The notes below the pieces were generated by a model that made no database searches, was not told the origin of the DNA, and saw only the letters and a program-made list of their open reading frames with translations. From Snuella sedimenti (GTDB lineage: Bacteria > Bacteroidota > Bacteroidia > Flavobacteriales > Flavobacteriaceae), in NCBI RefSeq assembly GCF_016428595.1, contig NZ_JAELVQ010000026.1, positions 1 through 44,975 on the forward strand: DNA of 44,975 bases, given 5' to 3'. Of the stretch, positions 8,016 to 17,266 are shown piece by piece. How positions within the stretch are numbered: the stretch's first letter is position 1; every line of letters begins with the position of its first letter. The position numbers were made by a program, and so were the translations under genes.

Positions 8016-8934
8016 AACATTTTTTTTAGTTAATAAAATGATGTTAACATAAATAAGGAAAAACAACTTACATAACTGTAATCATGACAATGTCATAACC
8101 ACAACCTGTTTAAGTTGTCAAATCTTGGTAAGACGAGGGCATCTTTAATAATTTGCTACTAATCAAAAAAAATGCACCTATAACAAAAAATAAGGTTAAT
8201 GCACATAGAGAAGTGAGGGAAACCAAATTTATATAAATTATGCAGGCATAACAACCCACAAAAATGGCTTTTAGACAAGTTGTAAGATTTTTTGGGTCAT
8301 CTACACATTTTTCAAGTTTTATGTCATTTTTTTAGATAACCCACAATTTTTAGCCGTTAACCTGCATTCATTGCTAAAAATCTTGTCATTTTCATAAACA
8401 AATGTTAATAATTAGTGCAATGCAATGGCATAAAATTTCAAAATGCCTATTTTCGTCAGAATAACAATTCCATGCTTTTCAGTATTAAAATCACACAACA
8501 AAAAAGACTACAAACACATGGTTTACTGACAGTTACAATATACACCGTAAAAACAATTAGCTTACTAATAAAACATCAATGACCACATCGCTAGCCACAC
8601 AAACAAAATGATAATATGGATGTTACACTTTGTACTGAGTCTTTCAACTTGGCTAGATAAACTGAAATCGAAGCATGACTTTAAGAAAATAAATATAAAC
8701 ACATGAAACGAACATTAATAAATTTTAAGCATTTTTTCACAAAAGGGAATGTTTAAAATTTTTAATGTGAGAGCGTAGCGATTGCATAGGTTCTCAATTT
8801 TATAATTAATATAAGATCAAATGAATTATCAAAATTTAGAACGTATGAAATGAGCCATAACAAATCTTGATACCCACCGAGATGATTATTGGCGAATTAC
8901 ATCTGATCTATGAAAAACAATAAAATTTAAACAG
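8016..8934. other. Long divergent intergenic region
   Basis: About 0.9 kb between two divergent genes. Apart from the 108-bp dispersed repeat at 8703-8810 I see no gene. A short frame at 8821 (MNYQNLERMK, then stop) follows the repeat and may be debris. The rest is AT-rich with no recognised RNA. Confidence 0.5.
8703..8810 (+). repeat. 108-bp dispersed repeat, copy 1
   Basis: Matches the minus strand at 42873-42980 at 105 of 108 positions. It begins with an ATG that opens a 17-codon frame, MKRTLINFKHFFTKGNV, ending TAA. The frame region can fold into a long imperfect hairpin, and a second hairpin lies between GAGAGCGTA and GGTTCTC. It lies 124 bp before the TlpA-like gene. Confidence 0.9.
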
Positions 8935-10311
8935 ATGAAAAAATTACTCATTCCATTGATTGCAATAGCATGTATTTCCTGTAAAGATGATGCTAAAGTT
9001 GATTATGCACTGCTTAACGGTAAAATTATAAATAAACCTGTTGGCGATTTTACCATAAACAGCTATGACGGCCTCATTAAAAATCCAATAGCAGTAGGAG
9101 AAGACGGCAGCTTTGTTGATACACTTAGAGTGAAAGAAGGTACTTATGTATTATACGATGGAGCAAACCCAACCTTTATATACATTAAGCCTGGCATTAA
9201 TCTATCTATAAATTATGATGCCAAAGATTTTCAAAATTCCATAAATATTACCGGTAACGGATCGGAAGCAAGCAATTACTTGCAATTAAAAAAAGAAAAA
9301 GAAAAAGAACTTTTTGGAAGTAACCCTGGTGAAGTATATTCTCTAGATGAAACTGCTTATAAAGCAAAGCTAAATGATTATAAGGCTGCTTTAACTGATT
9401 TAATCTCATCCACCAAAAACGTTCCCGATGAATTTGTAAACCAAGAAAAAAGAAACGCCAATTATTTCTATCTTTTTTTGTTAACACAGTACGAAAGAGC
9501 TCATGCTCATTTTTCGAAACAACAAGGGTTTAAAGTGTCTGAAGACTTTTTAAATGAACTCGATGCTATCGATTATAATAATGGTTCTGATTTTGAGTTT
9601 TCTCCCAAATACAAACAATTGGTTACGCTTCATTATAAAGAAGCCGTTTCAGAAACCATGAAAGTGGATTCACTGGATTATAACGCCGCGTTTTTTAAAG
9701 TGGCAAAAACCATAGACAATGAAACCATAAAAAATGGTCTTGTTTTTGATTTTGCAAAGAATGGCCTTACTTACGCCAAAGATCTAAAAACTTTTTATAA
9801 CGATTTTATGTCGGTTTCTACAAATGAATCGCATAAAGCCGAACTTACGAAAAGCTATAACAAATTAAAAGCTTTAGCTAAAGGGGAGCCTTCACCTGCT
9901 TTTGTTAATTACGAAAATTTTAAAGGTGGCAAAACATCGTTACATGATCTTAAAGGAAAATATGTATATGTAGATGTATGGGCAACCTGGTGCGGCCCTT
10001 GTAAAAGAGAAATTCCATTTTTAAAGGATGTTGAACAAAAGTACCATGGTAAAAACATTGAATTTGTAAGCATTTCTGTTGACAAAGCTTCCGATTATGA
10101 CAAATGGAAACAAATGATCGAAGAGCAAGATCTAAAAGGCATTCAATTGTTCGCTGATAAGAGTTGGAATTCCGACTTTGTTCAAGGCTACCAGATTAAA
10201 GGCATTCCACGGTTTATTTTAATCGATCCGGATGGAAATATAGTTTCTCCTAACGCACCAAGACCATCTAACCCTGAACTGATAAGTTTGTTTACATCAC
10301 TTAACATATAA
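8935..10311 (+). CDS. TlpA-like thioredoxin-domain lipoprotein
   Basis: 458 residues. The start MKKLLIPLIAIACISC is a lipoprotein signal with the acylated cysteine about residue 16, so it is anchored in a membrane facing the periplasm or outside. An N-terminal DUF4369-like domain (about 20-130) and a helical middle are followed by an AhpC/TSA-thioredoxin domain (about 320-458) with the redox motif WCGPC (in VWATWCGPCKREIPF). This is the usual layout of Bacteroidota TlpA/ResA-like thiol-disulfide oxidoreductases, which reduce or isomerise disulfides in exported proteins. It is a single gene closed by a good terminator. The exact partner is unknown. Confidence 0.88.
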   Translation: MKKLLIPLIAIACISCKDDAKVDYALLNGKIINKPVGDFTINSYDGLIKNPIAVGEDGSFVDTLRVKEGTYVLYDGANPTFIYIKPGINLSINYDAKDFQNSINITGNGSEASNYLQLKKEKEKELFGSNPGEVYSLDETAYKAKLNDYKAALTDLISSTKNVPDEFVNQEKRNANYFYLFLLTQYERAHAHFSKQQGFKVSEDFLNELDAIDYNNGSDFEFSPKYKQLVTLHYKEAVSETMKVDSLDYNAAFFKVAKTIDNETIKNGLVFDFAKNGLTYAKDLKTFYNDFMSVSTNESHKAELTKSYNKLKALAKGEPSPAFVNYENFKGGKTSLHDLKGKYVYVDVWATWCGPCKREIPFLKDVEQKYHGKNIEFVSISVDKASDYDKWKQMIEEQDLKGIQLFADKSWNSDFVQGYQIKGIPRFILIDPDGNIVSPNAPRPSNPELISLFTSLNI

Positions 10312-10337
10312 TGCTTTAAAAACACATTTATACAAGT

Positions 10338-10372
10338 AAAAGGCTGCTTCATAATCTTATTGGCAGCCTTTT
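10338..10372 (+). terminator. Intrinsic terminator of the TlpA-like gene
   Basis: Stem AAAAGGCTGC (10338-10347) with GCAGCCTTTT (10363-10372), followed by a T-rich tract, 26 bp after the stop codon. Confidence 0.85.
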
Positions 10373-10424
10373 TATTTTATCTAGTTAGATAATTTTGAAG
10401 CGTTTGGATGGTACTTCATAACAT

Positions 10425-10494
10425 CCTAACCTCCTCACTTCATCACCACATCACTCATCACTTCATGACCAACAACCAACTTTTCACTTTTCAC
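10425..10494. repeat. Heptanucleotide array, locus 2 (short)
   Basis: Ten consecutive 7-mers without a slip: CCTAACC, TCCTCAC, TTCATCA, CCACATC, ACTCATC, ACTTCAT, GACCAAC, AACCAAC, TTTTCAC, TTTTCAC. The last unit overlaps the first base of the nnr stop codon (10494-10496). Confidence 0.75.
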
Positions 10495-12050
10495 TAACTC
10501 CCCTTATTCTCCTCGTCATCCTCACGCTCTTGAGATTCCGGCTTCTTAAACAAGTCTACATAAGCAGCTCCTAAATAATCAATTACATGACTGGCAAATA
10601 AACTTTGATAGCCATACTTTCCAGTAGCTATATCGGCTGCCTTTCCATGTAAATACACACCAAAAACGGTCGCTTCCAGGGGATCATAACCCTGAGAGAT
10701 AAGCCCCGTAATAATACCGGTAAGCACATCACCACTACCGGCTGTTGCCAATCCAGGGTTACCTGTTGTATTGATATAAAGTTTGTTATTAAATACTGTA
10801 ATTGAATGAGCGCCTTTAATTACGACTATAATATTATAGGTACTGGCAAAGGCTTTTACTTTATCTAGTTTATCAAAATCATCCTTCCATCCACCTATTA
10901 AGCGTTCTAATTCTTTAGGGTGTGGTGTTAAAACCGTTTGTGGTGGCAACAATTTCAATAAAGCTTTATGTTGTGATAGTATATTCAACCCATCGGCATC
11001 AATGACTAAGGGGTATTTGTTACTTTTTAAAAAAACGTCTAAGGCTTGTACTGTTTTACTGTCCGTACCCATTCCAACACCCAAACCTATAACCGAAGGA
11101 TCTATCTCGATATCTATACTCGAAATGTAAGTTTCATTAACATCAGTGATTACCATAGCTTCAGGCAAAGAAGCTTGTAATGCAGTATACCCACACTTGG
11201 GAATATAGGCAGTAACCAATCCGGCTCCAGCCGATAGCGCTGCTTTGGATGCTAAAGTCACAGCACCTATTTTTCCGTAACTACCTCCAATAATTAAACT
11301 ATGCCCAAACTGTCCTTTATGTGAAAATTTTGTTCTCGGTTTAAACAGGAACAGTACTTCGCTTTTAGCTATCAGTTCGGCTTCTGTATGAACTGAATTC
11401 AAATACGCCTGGTCGAATCCTATATCCAACACCCCCCATTGTACAGTATACTGTGCTGTTTGCGGAAGAAAAAAAGCAAGCTTAGGCGCAGCGAAACTTA
11501 AAGTGTAACTGGCAGAAACCACGCTATTAATAGCCTCTGGAGCTTTATCCAAATACAAACCAGAAGGCACATCAATAGATAAAGTAAAGGCTTTCGATGC
11601 TCGAAAGTGATCGAACAATGCTGTAACCCATTGTACTACTGGCCTATTCAACCCAATTCCAAAAACGGCATCAACAATTATATCTTTGGGGTTAATAACT
11701 GGAAATGCTTCATCATTGGTTAAAAGTACGGGCCAATCCTTTGTAACACTCTTAATTCTGTCATAGTTAATTAAAAAATCCTTAGAACGCTTATCGCTAT
11801 AGTTAACGATGTAGGTCTTTACATGGTAACCATGCGTTATTAAATGCCTGGCCAATACCAAACTATCGCCGCCATTATTACCAATACCACAAAAGATGTG
11901 GACAGGTACCTGCGCGCCTTGCATACGAGCATGTATCCAGTTAAAAATTTGTGTCCCGGCACGCTCCATTAGATCAGTAGTGCTTATATTTTGACGCTTA
12001 ACAGTTAATGCATCAGCTTCATATATCTGCTCCTTTGAAAATATTTTCAT
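10494..12050 (-). CDS. nnr: Bifunctional NAD(P)H-hydrate repair enzyme (epimerase and ADP-dependent dehydratase)
   Basis: 518 residues from the ATG at 12050; a TTG six bases further out is less likely. The enzyme repairs hydrated NADH and NADPH: the N-terminal YjeF-N domain (about 1-210, with FCGIGNNGGDSLVLARHL) epimerises the R and S hydrates, and the C-terminal ribokinase-like domain (about 225-505) removes water using ADP. The C-terminal motifs TPHPKELERL, KGAHS and GNPGLATAGSGDVLTG are all present. Full family length. The stop codon touches a heptad array. It is convergent with the TlpA-like gene. Confidence 0.95.
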   Translation of the reverse strand: MKIFSKEQIYEADALTVKRQNISTTDLMERAGTQIFNWIHARMQGAQVPVHIFCGIGNNGGDSLVLARHLITHGYHVKTYIVNYSDKRSKDFLINYDRIKSVTKDWPVLLTNDEAFPVINPKDIIVDAVFGIGLNRPVVQWVTALFDHFRASKAFTLSIDVPSGLYLDKAPEAINSVVSASYTLSFAAPKLAFFLPQTAQYTVQWGVLDIGFDQAYLNSVHTEAELIAKSEVLFLFKPRTKFSHKGQFGHSLIIGGSYGKIGAVTLASKAALSAGAGLVTAYIPKCGYTALQASLPEAMVITDVNETYISSIDIEIDPSVIGLGVGMGTDSKTVQALDVFLKSNKYPLVIDADGLNILSQHKALLKLLPPQTVLTPHPKELERLIGGWKDDFDKLDKVKAFASTYNIIVVIKGAHSITVFNNKLYINTTGNPGLATAGSGDVLTGIITGLISQGYDPLEATVFGVYLHGKAADIATGKYGYQSLFASHVIDYLGAAYVDLFKKPESQEREDDEENKGS

Positions 12051-12246
12051 AAACAAGTATTTAATATTATAGAATCATAGCAAACTATTTAAGAATAAAT
12101 CAGACAAACACGTTACCAGAAGACTGGCTATTTGTTAATTTTATAATTCTCAAACCTAATAGTATAATTCAACAAAATAAATAAGGCACAATAATAAGAA
12201 TACTGTAAAAAAAATCCATTTTGTTTTATTATTAGGTTAAAAGTAA

Positions 12247-12254
12247 TACATTTG
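12247..12254 (+). promoter_or_regulatory. -7 box of the threonine operon promoter
   Basis: TACATTTG is an exact match to the Bacteroidota -7 consensus TAnnTTTG. A TTG at 12221-12223 could serve as the -33 element. Transcription would start near 12260, about 15 nt before the leader-peptide ATG. Confidence 0.6.
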
Positions 12255-12275
12255 AATTGTATTATTACCAACACA

Positions 12276-12380
12276 ATGAACCATTTAAACAAAAATACAA
12301 GCGCTTTACATACCTTCATCCCAAAGGTAACGGTTGCTATTTTTGGTACTACTACAGCTACAATTACAATCACCCCTTAG
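12276..12380 (+). CDS. thrL: Threonine operon leader peptide (attenuator)
   Basis: A 34-codon frame from the ATG at 12276 to the TAG at 12378, ending TTTATITITP: eight threonines in all, six of them, with two isoleucines, in the last ten residues. This is the composition of a leader that senses Thr and Ile supply, as thrL of enterobacteria does, and thrA follows 93 bp later. The Thr/Ile codon stretch AATTACAAT (12362-12370) can pair with ATTGTAATT (12412-12420), which can instead pair with ATTACAA (12427-12433). No clear U-tract terminator is seen, so the exact mechanism is open. It is too short for standard gene callers. Confidence 0.75.
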   Translation: MNHLNKNTSALHTFIPKVTVAIFGTTTATITITP

Positions 12381-12433
12381 GGGTTGTTAGCTATATTTCT
12401 CTTCGGTTCATATTGTAATTCAATAGATTACAA
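12362..12433 (+). promoter_or_regulatory. Mutually exclusive RNA pairings, candidate thr attenuator
   Basis: Segment 1 (12362-12370, inside the leader Thr/Ile codons) pairs over 9 bp with segment 2 (12412-12420). Segment 2 also forms a 7-bp hairpin with segment 3 (12413-12419 with 12427-12433). A small GC-rich hairpin, ACCCC-TTA-GGGGT (12372-12384), overlaps the leader stop codon and is followed by a U-rich stretch. Confidence 0.5.
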
Positions 12434-12473
12434 CATTTCAAAAAAATATAATTCAAACTATTAATTCATTAAA

Positions 12474-14918
12474 ATGAAGGTTTTAAAATTTGGAGGAACT
12501 TCTGTTGGTTCATCAAAAAACATCAATCAGGTTATAAGTATTTTAGATAATTATTCAAAAAACGACACCATAATATGTACGGTTTCTGCCGTAGGTGGTA
12601 TTACAGACAAATTGCTTTTAGCGGGTAAGCAAGCACAAAACAAAGACACACAGTTTATTGAAACCTACAATACTATTAAAACAATTCATTATACCATAAT
12701 AGATGAGCTAAACCCAAATAAAAGTACCCCCATTAAAGCCTATGTAGAAGAAAAACTAGAAGCACTTAAAAGCTTATTGGATGGTATTTATTTGATAAAT
12801 GAACTATCACCAAAAACATCGGACAAACTAGTTAGTTTTGGCGAACTATTATCATCCTATATCATTGCCGAAACAATGAAAAACAGAAACCTGTCTGCCG
12901 ATCGTAAAAACGCGCAAGACCTAATTGTAACAAATGCTAATTTTACTAAAGCTGAAGTTGATTATAGTACCACCAATAAAAACATTGCGGACTATTTCAA
13001 AGCAGCACCGCAACACATTACGATTATTCCCGGTTTTATCTCAAAATCGGCAGATGGCGAACAAACCACACTAGGTCGAGGCGGATCTGACTTTACAGCT
13101 GCCATTGTTGCCGCAGCCCTAAAAGTTGATCAACTTGAAATTTGGACAGATGTAAGTGGTATGTATACCACTAACCCAAAACTGGTTAAACAGGCCTACC
13201 CCATAGCCAGCATATCGTATCAGGAAGCTATGGAACTGTCTCATTTTGGAGCCAAAGTGTTGTATCCTCCAACCGTACAGCCTGTACTAGACCTAAACAT
13301 TCCTATACATATTAAAAACACCTTAGAACCCGAAGCCATAGGGACTGTCATTTCTAATGAGAAATCACCAGCTTCCTCTCCCGTAAAAGGCATTAGCAAC
13401 ATTAATAACATTGCATTACTAACCTTACAGGGAAGTGGCATGATAGGAATTCCTGGGTTTTCAAAACGCCTCTTTGAAACACTTTCACAAGAGAAGATAA
13501 ACGTTATATTGATTACACAAGCGTCTTCCGAACATTCCATATGTATTGGGATAGACATAAGCGATGCTGAAAACGCTAAAACTGCCATCGATGCTATTTT
13601 CGAAAATGAAATTGCCCTACACAAAATAGACCCCATCATTGTTGAAACCGGACTCTCTATTATTGCTTTGGTAGGTGATAACATGAAAAACCATCAGGGT
13701 ATTAGCGGTAAAATGTTTAGTTCACTTGGAAAAAACAACATCAATATTAGAGCGATTGCACAAGGCGCATCCGAAAAAAATATTTCTGCTGTAATTTTGG
13801 AGAGTGATGTAAAAAAAGCATTAAACACTTTGCATGAACAATTCTTTGAAACAAAAACCAAACAACTTAATGTTTTTATTACTGGTGTTGGCAATGTTGG
13901 CGAAAAGCTTGTTGAACAGATTAAACAACAAAAACAATACCTGAAGGATAATCTTAAAATAAATTTACGAGTTATTGGATTGTCTAATTCCAGAAATATG
14001 GTGTTTAATGAAGATGGCATTGATCTAAAGTCCTGGAAAGAGCAACTTGCACAAGGAGAAACAGCTTCACTAGACGGCTTCTTTGAAAAGACAAAAGCAC
14101 TTAATTTACGCAATAGTATTTTTGTAGACGTTACAGCTAATAAGGAGGTTGCCAATCTATACGCTTCTTACTTACGACAAAGCATTGGCGTGGTAGCCTG
14201 TAATAAAATAGCCTGCTCTAGCGAATACGAAAATTATAGCCTTTTAAAGCGTTTGTCCTTAAAGTACAATGCACCATTTCTTTTCGAAACCAACGTAGGT
14301 GCTGGTTTACCTGTAATTGATACGCTTAACAATCTGGTAGCTTCTGGTGATAAAATTATGTCCGTTCAGGCAGTCCTATCTGGTAGTTTAAACTTTGTAT
14401 TCAATAATTTTAACGATACAACTAAGTTTTACGATGTTGTTAAACAAGCTGCGGCAGAAGGCTATACCGAACCGGACCCAAGGATCGATTTGAGCGGTGT
14501 GGATGTGGCAAGAAAGATCCTTATCCTTGCTAGGGAAAGTGGTGTTGAAATGAACTTGGAAGATATTGAAAACACACCCTTCCTATCCGAATCAGGTTTA
14601 AAAAGCGATACAGTCGATAATTTTTATGAAACCTTAATTAACGATGAAGCACATTACCAAGGCTTATATGCCTCAGCAAAGGCAAAAGGTTGTCAGCTAA
14701 AATACGTAGCGCAATTCAATAGCGGCAAGGCTAGTGTTGGATTACAGGAAGTTCCGGAAGGACACCCATTCTATAATTTAGAAGGTAAAGACAATATTGT
14801 GATGTTCTACACGCAACGTTACCCAGAGCAGCCCATGATCATTAAAGGTGCTGGTGCTGGTGCCGACGTAACGGCGTCCGGTTTGTTTGCTGATATTATA
14901 AGAATTGGAAATGATTAA
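12474..14918 (+). CDS. thrA: Bifunctional aspartate kinase / homoserine dehydrogenase I
   Basis: 814 residues, the normal length of the fused enzyme. The N-terminal aspartokinase domain (about 1-295) starts with KFGGTSVG and has GFI and GRGGSDFTAA motifs. Tandem ACT regulatory domains (about 305-455) normally bind threonine. The homoserine dehydrogenase domain (about 462-814) starts with the NAD(P) motif ITGVGNVGEKL. It phosphorylates aspartate and later reduces aspartate semialdehyde to homoserine. It is first in the operon, behind the leader peptide, and thrB starts 7 bp after its stop. Confidence 0.97.
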   Translation: MKVLKFGGTSVGSSKNINQVISILDNYSKNDTIICTVSAVGGITDKLLLAGKQAQNKDTQFIETYNTIKTIHYTIIDELNPNKSTPIKAYVEEKLEALKSLLDGIYLINELSPKTSDKLVSFGELLSSYIIAETMKNRNLSADRKNAQDLIVTNANFTKAEVDYSTTNKNIADYFKAAPQHITIIPGFISKSADGEQTTLGRGGSDFTAAIVAAALKVDQLEIWTDVSGMYTTNPKLVKQAYPIASISYQEAMELSHFGAKVLYPPTVQPVLDLNIPIHIKNTLEPEAIGTVISNEKSPASSPVKGISNINNIALLTLQGSGMIGIPGFSKRLFETLSQEKINVILITQASSEHSICIGIDISDAENAKTAIDAIFENEIALHKIDPIIVETGLSIIALVGDNMKNHQGISGKMFSSLGKNNINIRAIAQGASEKNISAVILESDVKKALNTLHEQFFETKTKQLNVFITGVGNVGEKLVEQIKQQKQYLKDNLKINLRVIGLSNSRNMVFNEDGIDLKSWKEQLAQGETASLDGFFEKTKALNLRNSIFVDVTANKEVANLYASYLRQSIGVVACNKIACSSEYENYSLLKRLSLKYNAPFLFETNVGAGLPVIDTLNNLVASGDKIMSVQAVLSGSLNFVFNNFNDTTKFYDVVKQAAAEGYTEPDPRIDLSGVDVARKILILARESGVEMNLEDIENTPFLSESGLKSDTVDNFYETLINDEAHYQGLYASAKAKGCQLKYVAQFNSGKASVGLQEVPEGHPFYNLEGKDNIVMFYTQRYPEQPMIIKGAGAGADVTASGLFADIIRIGND

Positions 14919-14925
14919 GAATAAA

Positions 14926-15849
14926 ATGAACAACGAAATAAAAATTTTTTCACCTGCAACCGTTGCAAACGTTGCTTGTGGGTTTGACGTCTTAGGGTTT
15001 TGTTTGGACACAATTGGTGACGAGATGGTGATTCGTAAAACATCTAAAAAAGGTATCCACATCACCAAAATTGAAGGATTTGATCTACCCTACGAAGCCG
15101 AATTAAATGTAGCAGGTGTCTCTGCACTGGCCATGTATGATGCTATACAGCCTGATTGCGGCTTTGAAATTGAAATCTATAAAAACATTAAACCTGGCAG
15201 TGGTATTGGTAGTAGTGCTGCCAGTGCCGTAGGTAGTGTTTTTGGAATGAACGAATTACTAGGTAAGCCCTACAACAAAACTGAGCTTACTCAGTTTTCG
15301 ATAAAAGGAGAGGCCTTAGCCAGTCAATGTGAACATGCCGATAATTTGGCTCCTGCCATTTTTGGCGGCTTCACCCTTGTTAAAAGTCTGTCTCCCCTAG
15401 AAGTGTTGCCTATCCCTTCTCCTGATAATCTGTATGTAACCATTATTCATCCACAAATAGAAATAAAAACAGCCGAAGCGCGAGCCATTTTACCTAAACA
15501 AGTAGCACTTCAAGATGCCATAACCCAATGGGCCAACTTCGGGAGTTTAATCCATGGATTGCATACTGGCGATTATGGGCTAATTAGTAGGTCTTTGGAC
15601 GATGTAATTGTAGAACCGCACCGAAGTAAACTCATCCCTTATTATAATGAGGTAAAAACAGCTGCCTTACAAAGTGGTGCCTTAGGCGCAGGTATTTCCG
15701 GTTCAGGTCCGTCCATATTTACATTTAGCAACGGTATTGAAACAGCCAAACAGGTAGAAATAGCCATCAGTAAGGTTTATGGCAATACAACAATTGCATT
15801 CGATACCTATGTTAGCAAAATTAATGCAGAAGGGATTAAAATAATATAA
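14926..15849 (+). CDS. thrB: Homoserine kinase
   Basis: 307 residues from the ATG at 14926 (MNNEIKIFSPATVANVACGF). The frame is open further upstream to a TTG at 14905 and an ATG at 14911, both overlapping thrA, but the family start favours 14926. It is a GHMP-family kinase with the ATP-binding loop PGSGIGSSAAS near residue 90-100 and the C-terminal GAGISGSGPS motif. It converts homoserine to O-phosphohomoserine for ThrC. Co-transcribed with thrA and thrC. Confidence 0.95.
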   Translation: MNNEIKIFSPATVANVACGFDVLGFCLDTIGDEMVIRKTSKKGIHITKIEGFDLPYEAELNVAGVSALAMYDAIQPDCGFEIEIYKNIKPGSGIGSSAASAVGSVFGMNELLGKPYNKTELTQFSIKGEALASQCEHADNLAPAIFGGFTLVKSLSPLEVLPIPSPDNLYVTIIHPQIEIKTAEARAILPKQVALQDAITQWANFGSLIHGLHTGDYGLISRSLDDVIVEPHRSKLIPYYNEVKTAALQSGALGAGISGSGPSIFTFSNGIETAKQVEIAISKVYGNTTIAFDTYVSKINAEGIKII

Positions 15850-15853
15850 AATA

Positions 15854-15888
15854 ACTTCCGACTTCCGTCAAAGGTCTTCGGTCAACAA
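15854..15888. repeat. Short heptad run between thrB and thrC
   Basis: Five 7-mers in register fill most of the 47-bp gap: ACTTCCG twice, TCAAAGG, TCTTCGG, TCAACAA. It is probably a small member of the same heptad family; too short to be certain. Confidence 0.5.
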
Positions 15889-15896
15889 TAACAACA

Positions 15897-17189
15897 ATGA
15901 AGTACTATTCACTTAACCATAAAGCACCAAACGCATCCTTTAAAGATGCTGTTATAAAAGGATTAGCACCAGACAAAGGACTCTATTTTCCAGAAAGTAT
16001 TACGCCCCTTGATCCTGAGGTTTTCAATAATATAGACAACTTATCATATACCGAAATTGCTTTTGAAGCCATTAAACAATTTATCACCCCCGAAATTCCT
16101 GAAGTCGTTCTTAAAGAGATCATTAACGAAACACTGTCGTTCGATTTCCCGGTAGTGGAATTAAACAAAAGCATATCAACCTTAGAGCTTTTCCATGGCC
16201 CTACGATGGCCTTTAAAGATGTAGGCGCACGCTTTATGGCTAGGTGCCTTGGATATTTTAATCAGGATAACGATAAAGAAGTTACTGTTTTAGTAGCGAC
16301 TTCTGGTGATACTGGCGGTGCTGTGGCCAATGGCTTTTTAGGCGTTAAAGGTGTAAATGTGGTAATACTCTACCCTAGCGGAAAAGTAAGCGACATTCAA
16401 GAAAAGCAACTAACAACACTTGGACAAAACATAACTGCTCTGGAAGTAAATGGTACTTTTGACGATTGCCAAGCCATGGTTAAAACAGCATTTTTAGACA
16501 CCAATCTTACCAGCAACATGCAGTTAACCTCAGCAAACTCAATCAATGTAGCACGATGGTTACCACAATTGTTCTATTTTATATTTGCTTACAAACAATT
16601 ACATAATAAATACAACGATATTGTATTTTCAGTGCCTAGTGGAAATTTTGGAAACATATGTGCCGGTATCATGGCACAACAATTGGGCTTACCCGTTAAA
16701 CATTTTATAGCATCTAATAACCAAAACGATGTGGTTACCGAGTATTTAAAATCACAGCTATACAATCCAAAACCATCTGTACAGACCATATCGAATGCTA
16801 TGGATGTAGGAGACCCTAGTAATTTTATACGTATTCAGGAGATTTACAACAACGATTTTGAAACTTTAAAAGACAATGTATCCTCTTTTAGTTTTTCGGA
16901 TGAGGCAACCAAAGAGGCCTTGCTCGAAATTTACGACACCTATAATTATGTAGCAGACCCTCATGGGGCAGTAGGATATCTAGGATGTAAGGCTTATTTA
17001 AAAGAGAATCCCAATGCCCATTGTGTTTTCTTAGAAACCGCACACCCTACTAAATTTCTGGATGTTGTTGAAGACGTTATTAAAGAAAAACAACCGCTTC
17101 CAGAACAGATAGAAGCGGTTATGGACAAGGAAAAAAAGTCAGTAGTTATTTCTACTTATAACGATTTAAAAGGCTACCTGTTAAAGTAA
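15897..17189 (+). CDS. thrC: Threonine synthase
   Basis: 430 residues. A PLP enzyme that converts O-phosphohomoserine to threonine, the last step of the pathway. The PLP lysine is K107 in GPTMAFKDVGARF. The ATSGDTGGAVA phosphate loop and the C-terminal AHPTKF motif are present. Its N-terminal part (MKYYSLNHKAPNASF) matches the long bacterial threonine synthase form. It ends the thrABC operon; gcvT follows with its own promoter. Confidence 0.96.
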   Translation: MKYYSLNHKAPNASFKDAVIKGLAPDKGLYFPESITPLDPEVFNNIDNLSYTEIAFEAIKQFITPEIPEVVLKEIINETLSFDFPVVELNKSISTLELFHGPTMAFKDVGARFMARCLGYFNQDNDKEVTVLVATSGDTGGAVANGFLGVKGVNVVILYPSGKVSDIQEKQLTTLGQNITALEVNGTFDDCQAMVKTAFLDTNLTSNMQLTSANSINVARWLPQLFYFIFAYKQLHNKYNDIVFSVPSGNFGNICAGIMAQQLGLPVKHFIASNNQNDVVTEYLKSQLYNPKPSVQTISNAMDVGDPSNFIRIQEIYNNDFETLKDNVSSFSFSDEATKEALLEIYDTYNYVADPHGAVGYLGCKAYLKENPNAHCVFLETAHPTKFLDVVEDVIKEKQPLPEQIEAVMDKEKKSVVISTYNDLKGYLLK

Positions 17190-17222
17190 TCTTACTAAAA
17201 ACTGATATCTATATTTTTTCAA

Positions 17223-17230
17223 TACATTTG
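17223..17230 (+). promoter_or_regulatory. -7 box upstream of gcvT
   Basis: TACATTTG matches TAnnTTTG exactly and lies 36 bp before the gcvT ATG. No clear -33 TTTG was found at the usual spacing. Confidence 0.5.
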
Positions 17231-17266
17231 CGAAATAAATTAAATTAACCGCAAACTAAACTATAG

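Noticed and set aside
9289-9312. A-rich run in the TlpA-like gene as a slippage site
   Set aside because: The A-runs are interrupted by G and encode a KEKEKE stretch; no product logic comparable with dnaX is visible.
12128-12373. 81-codon minus-strand frame upstream of thrA
   Set aside because: It is antisense to the thr leader region; the plus-strand Thr-rich leader with promoter explains the sequence better.
13241-14155. Minus-strand frames of 147 and 153 codons inside thrA
   Set aside because: Shadows of the well-supported thrA coding frame.
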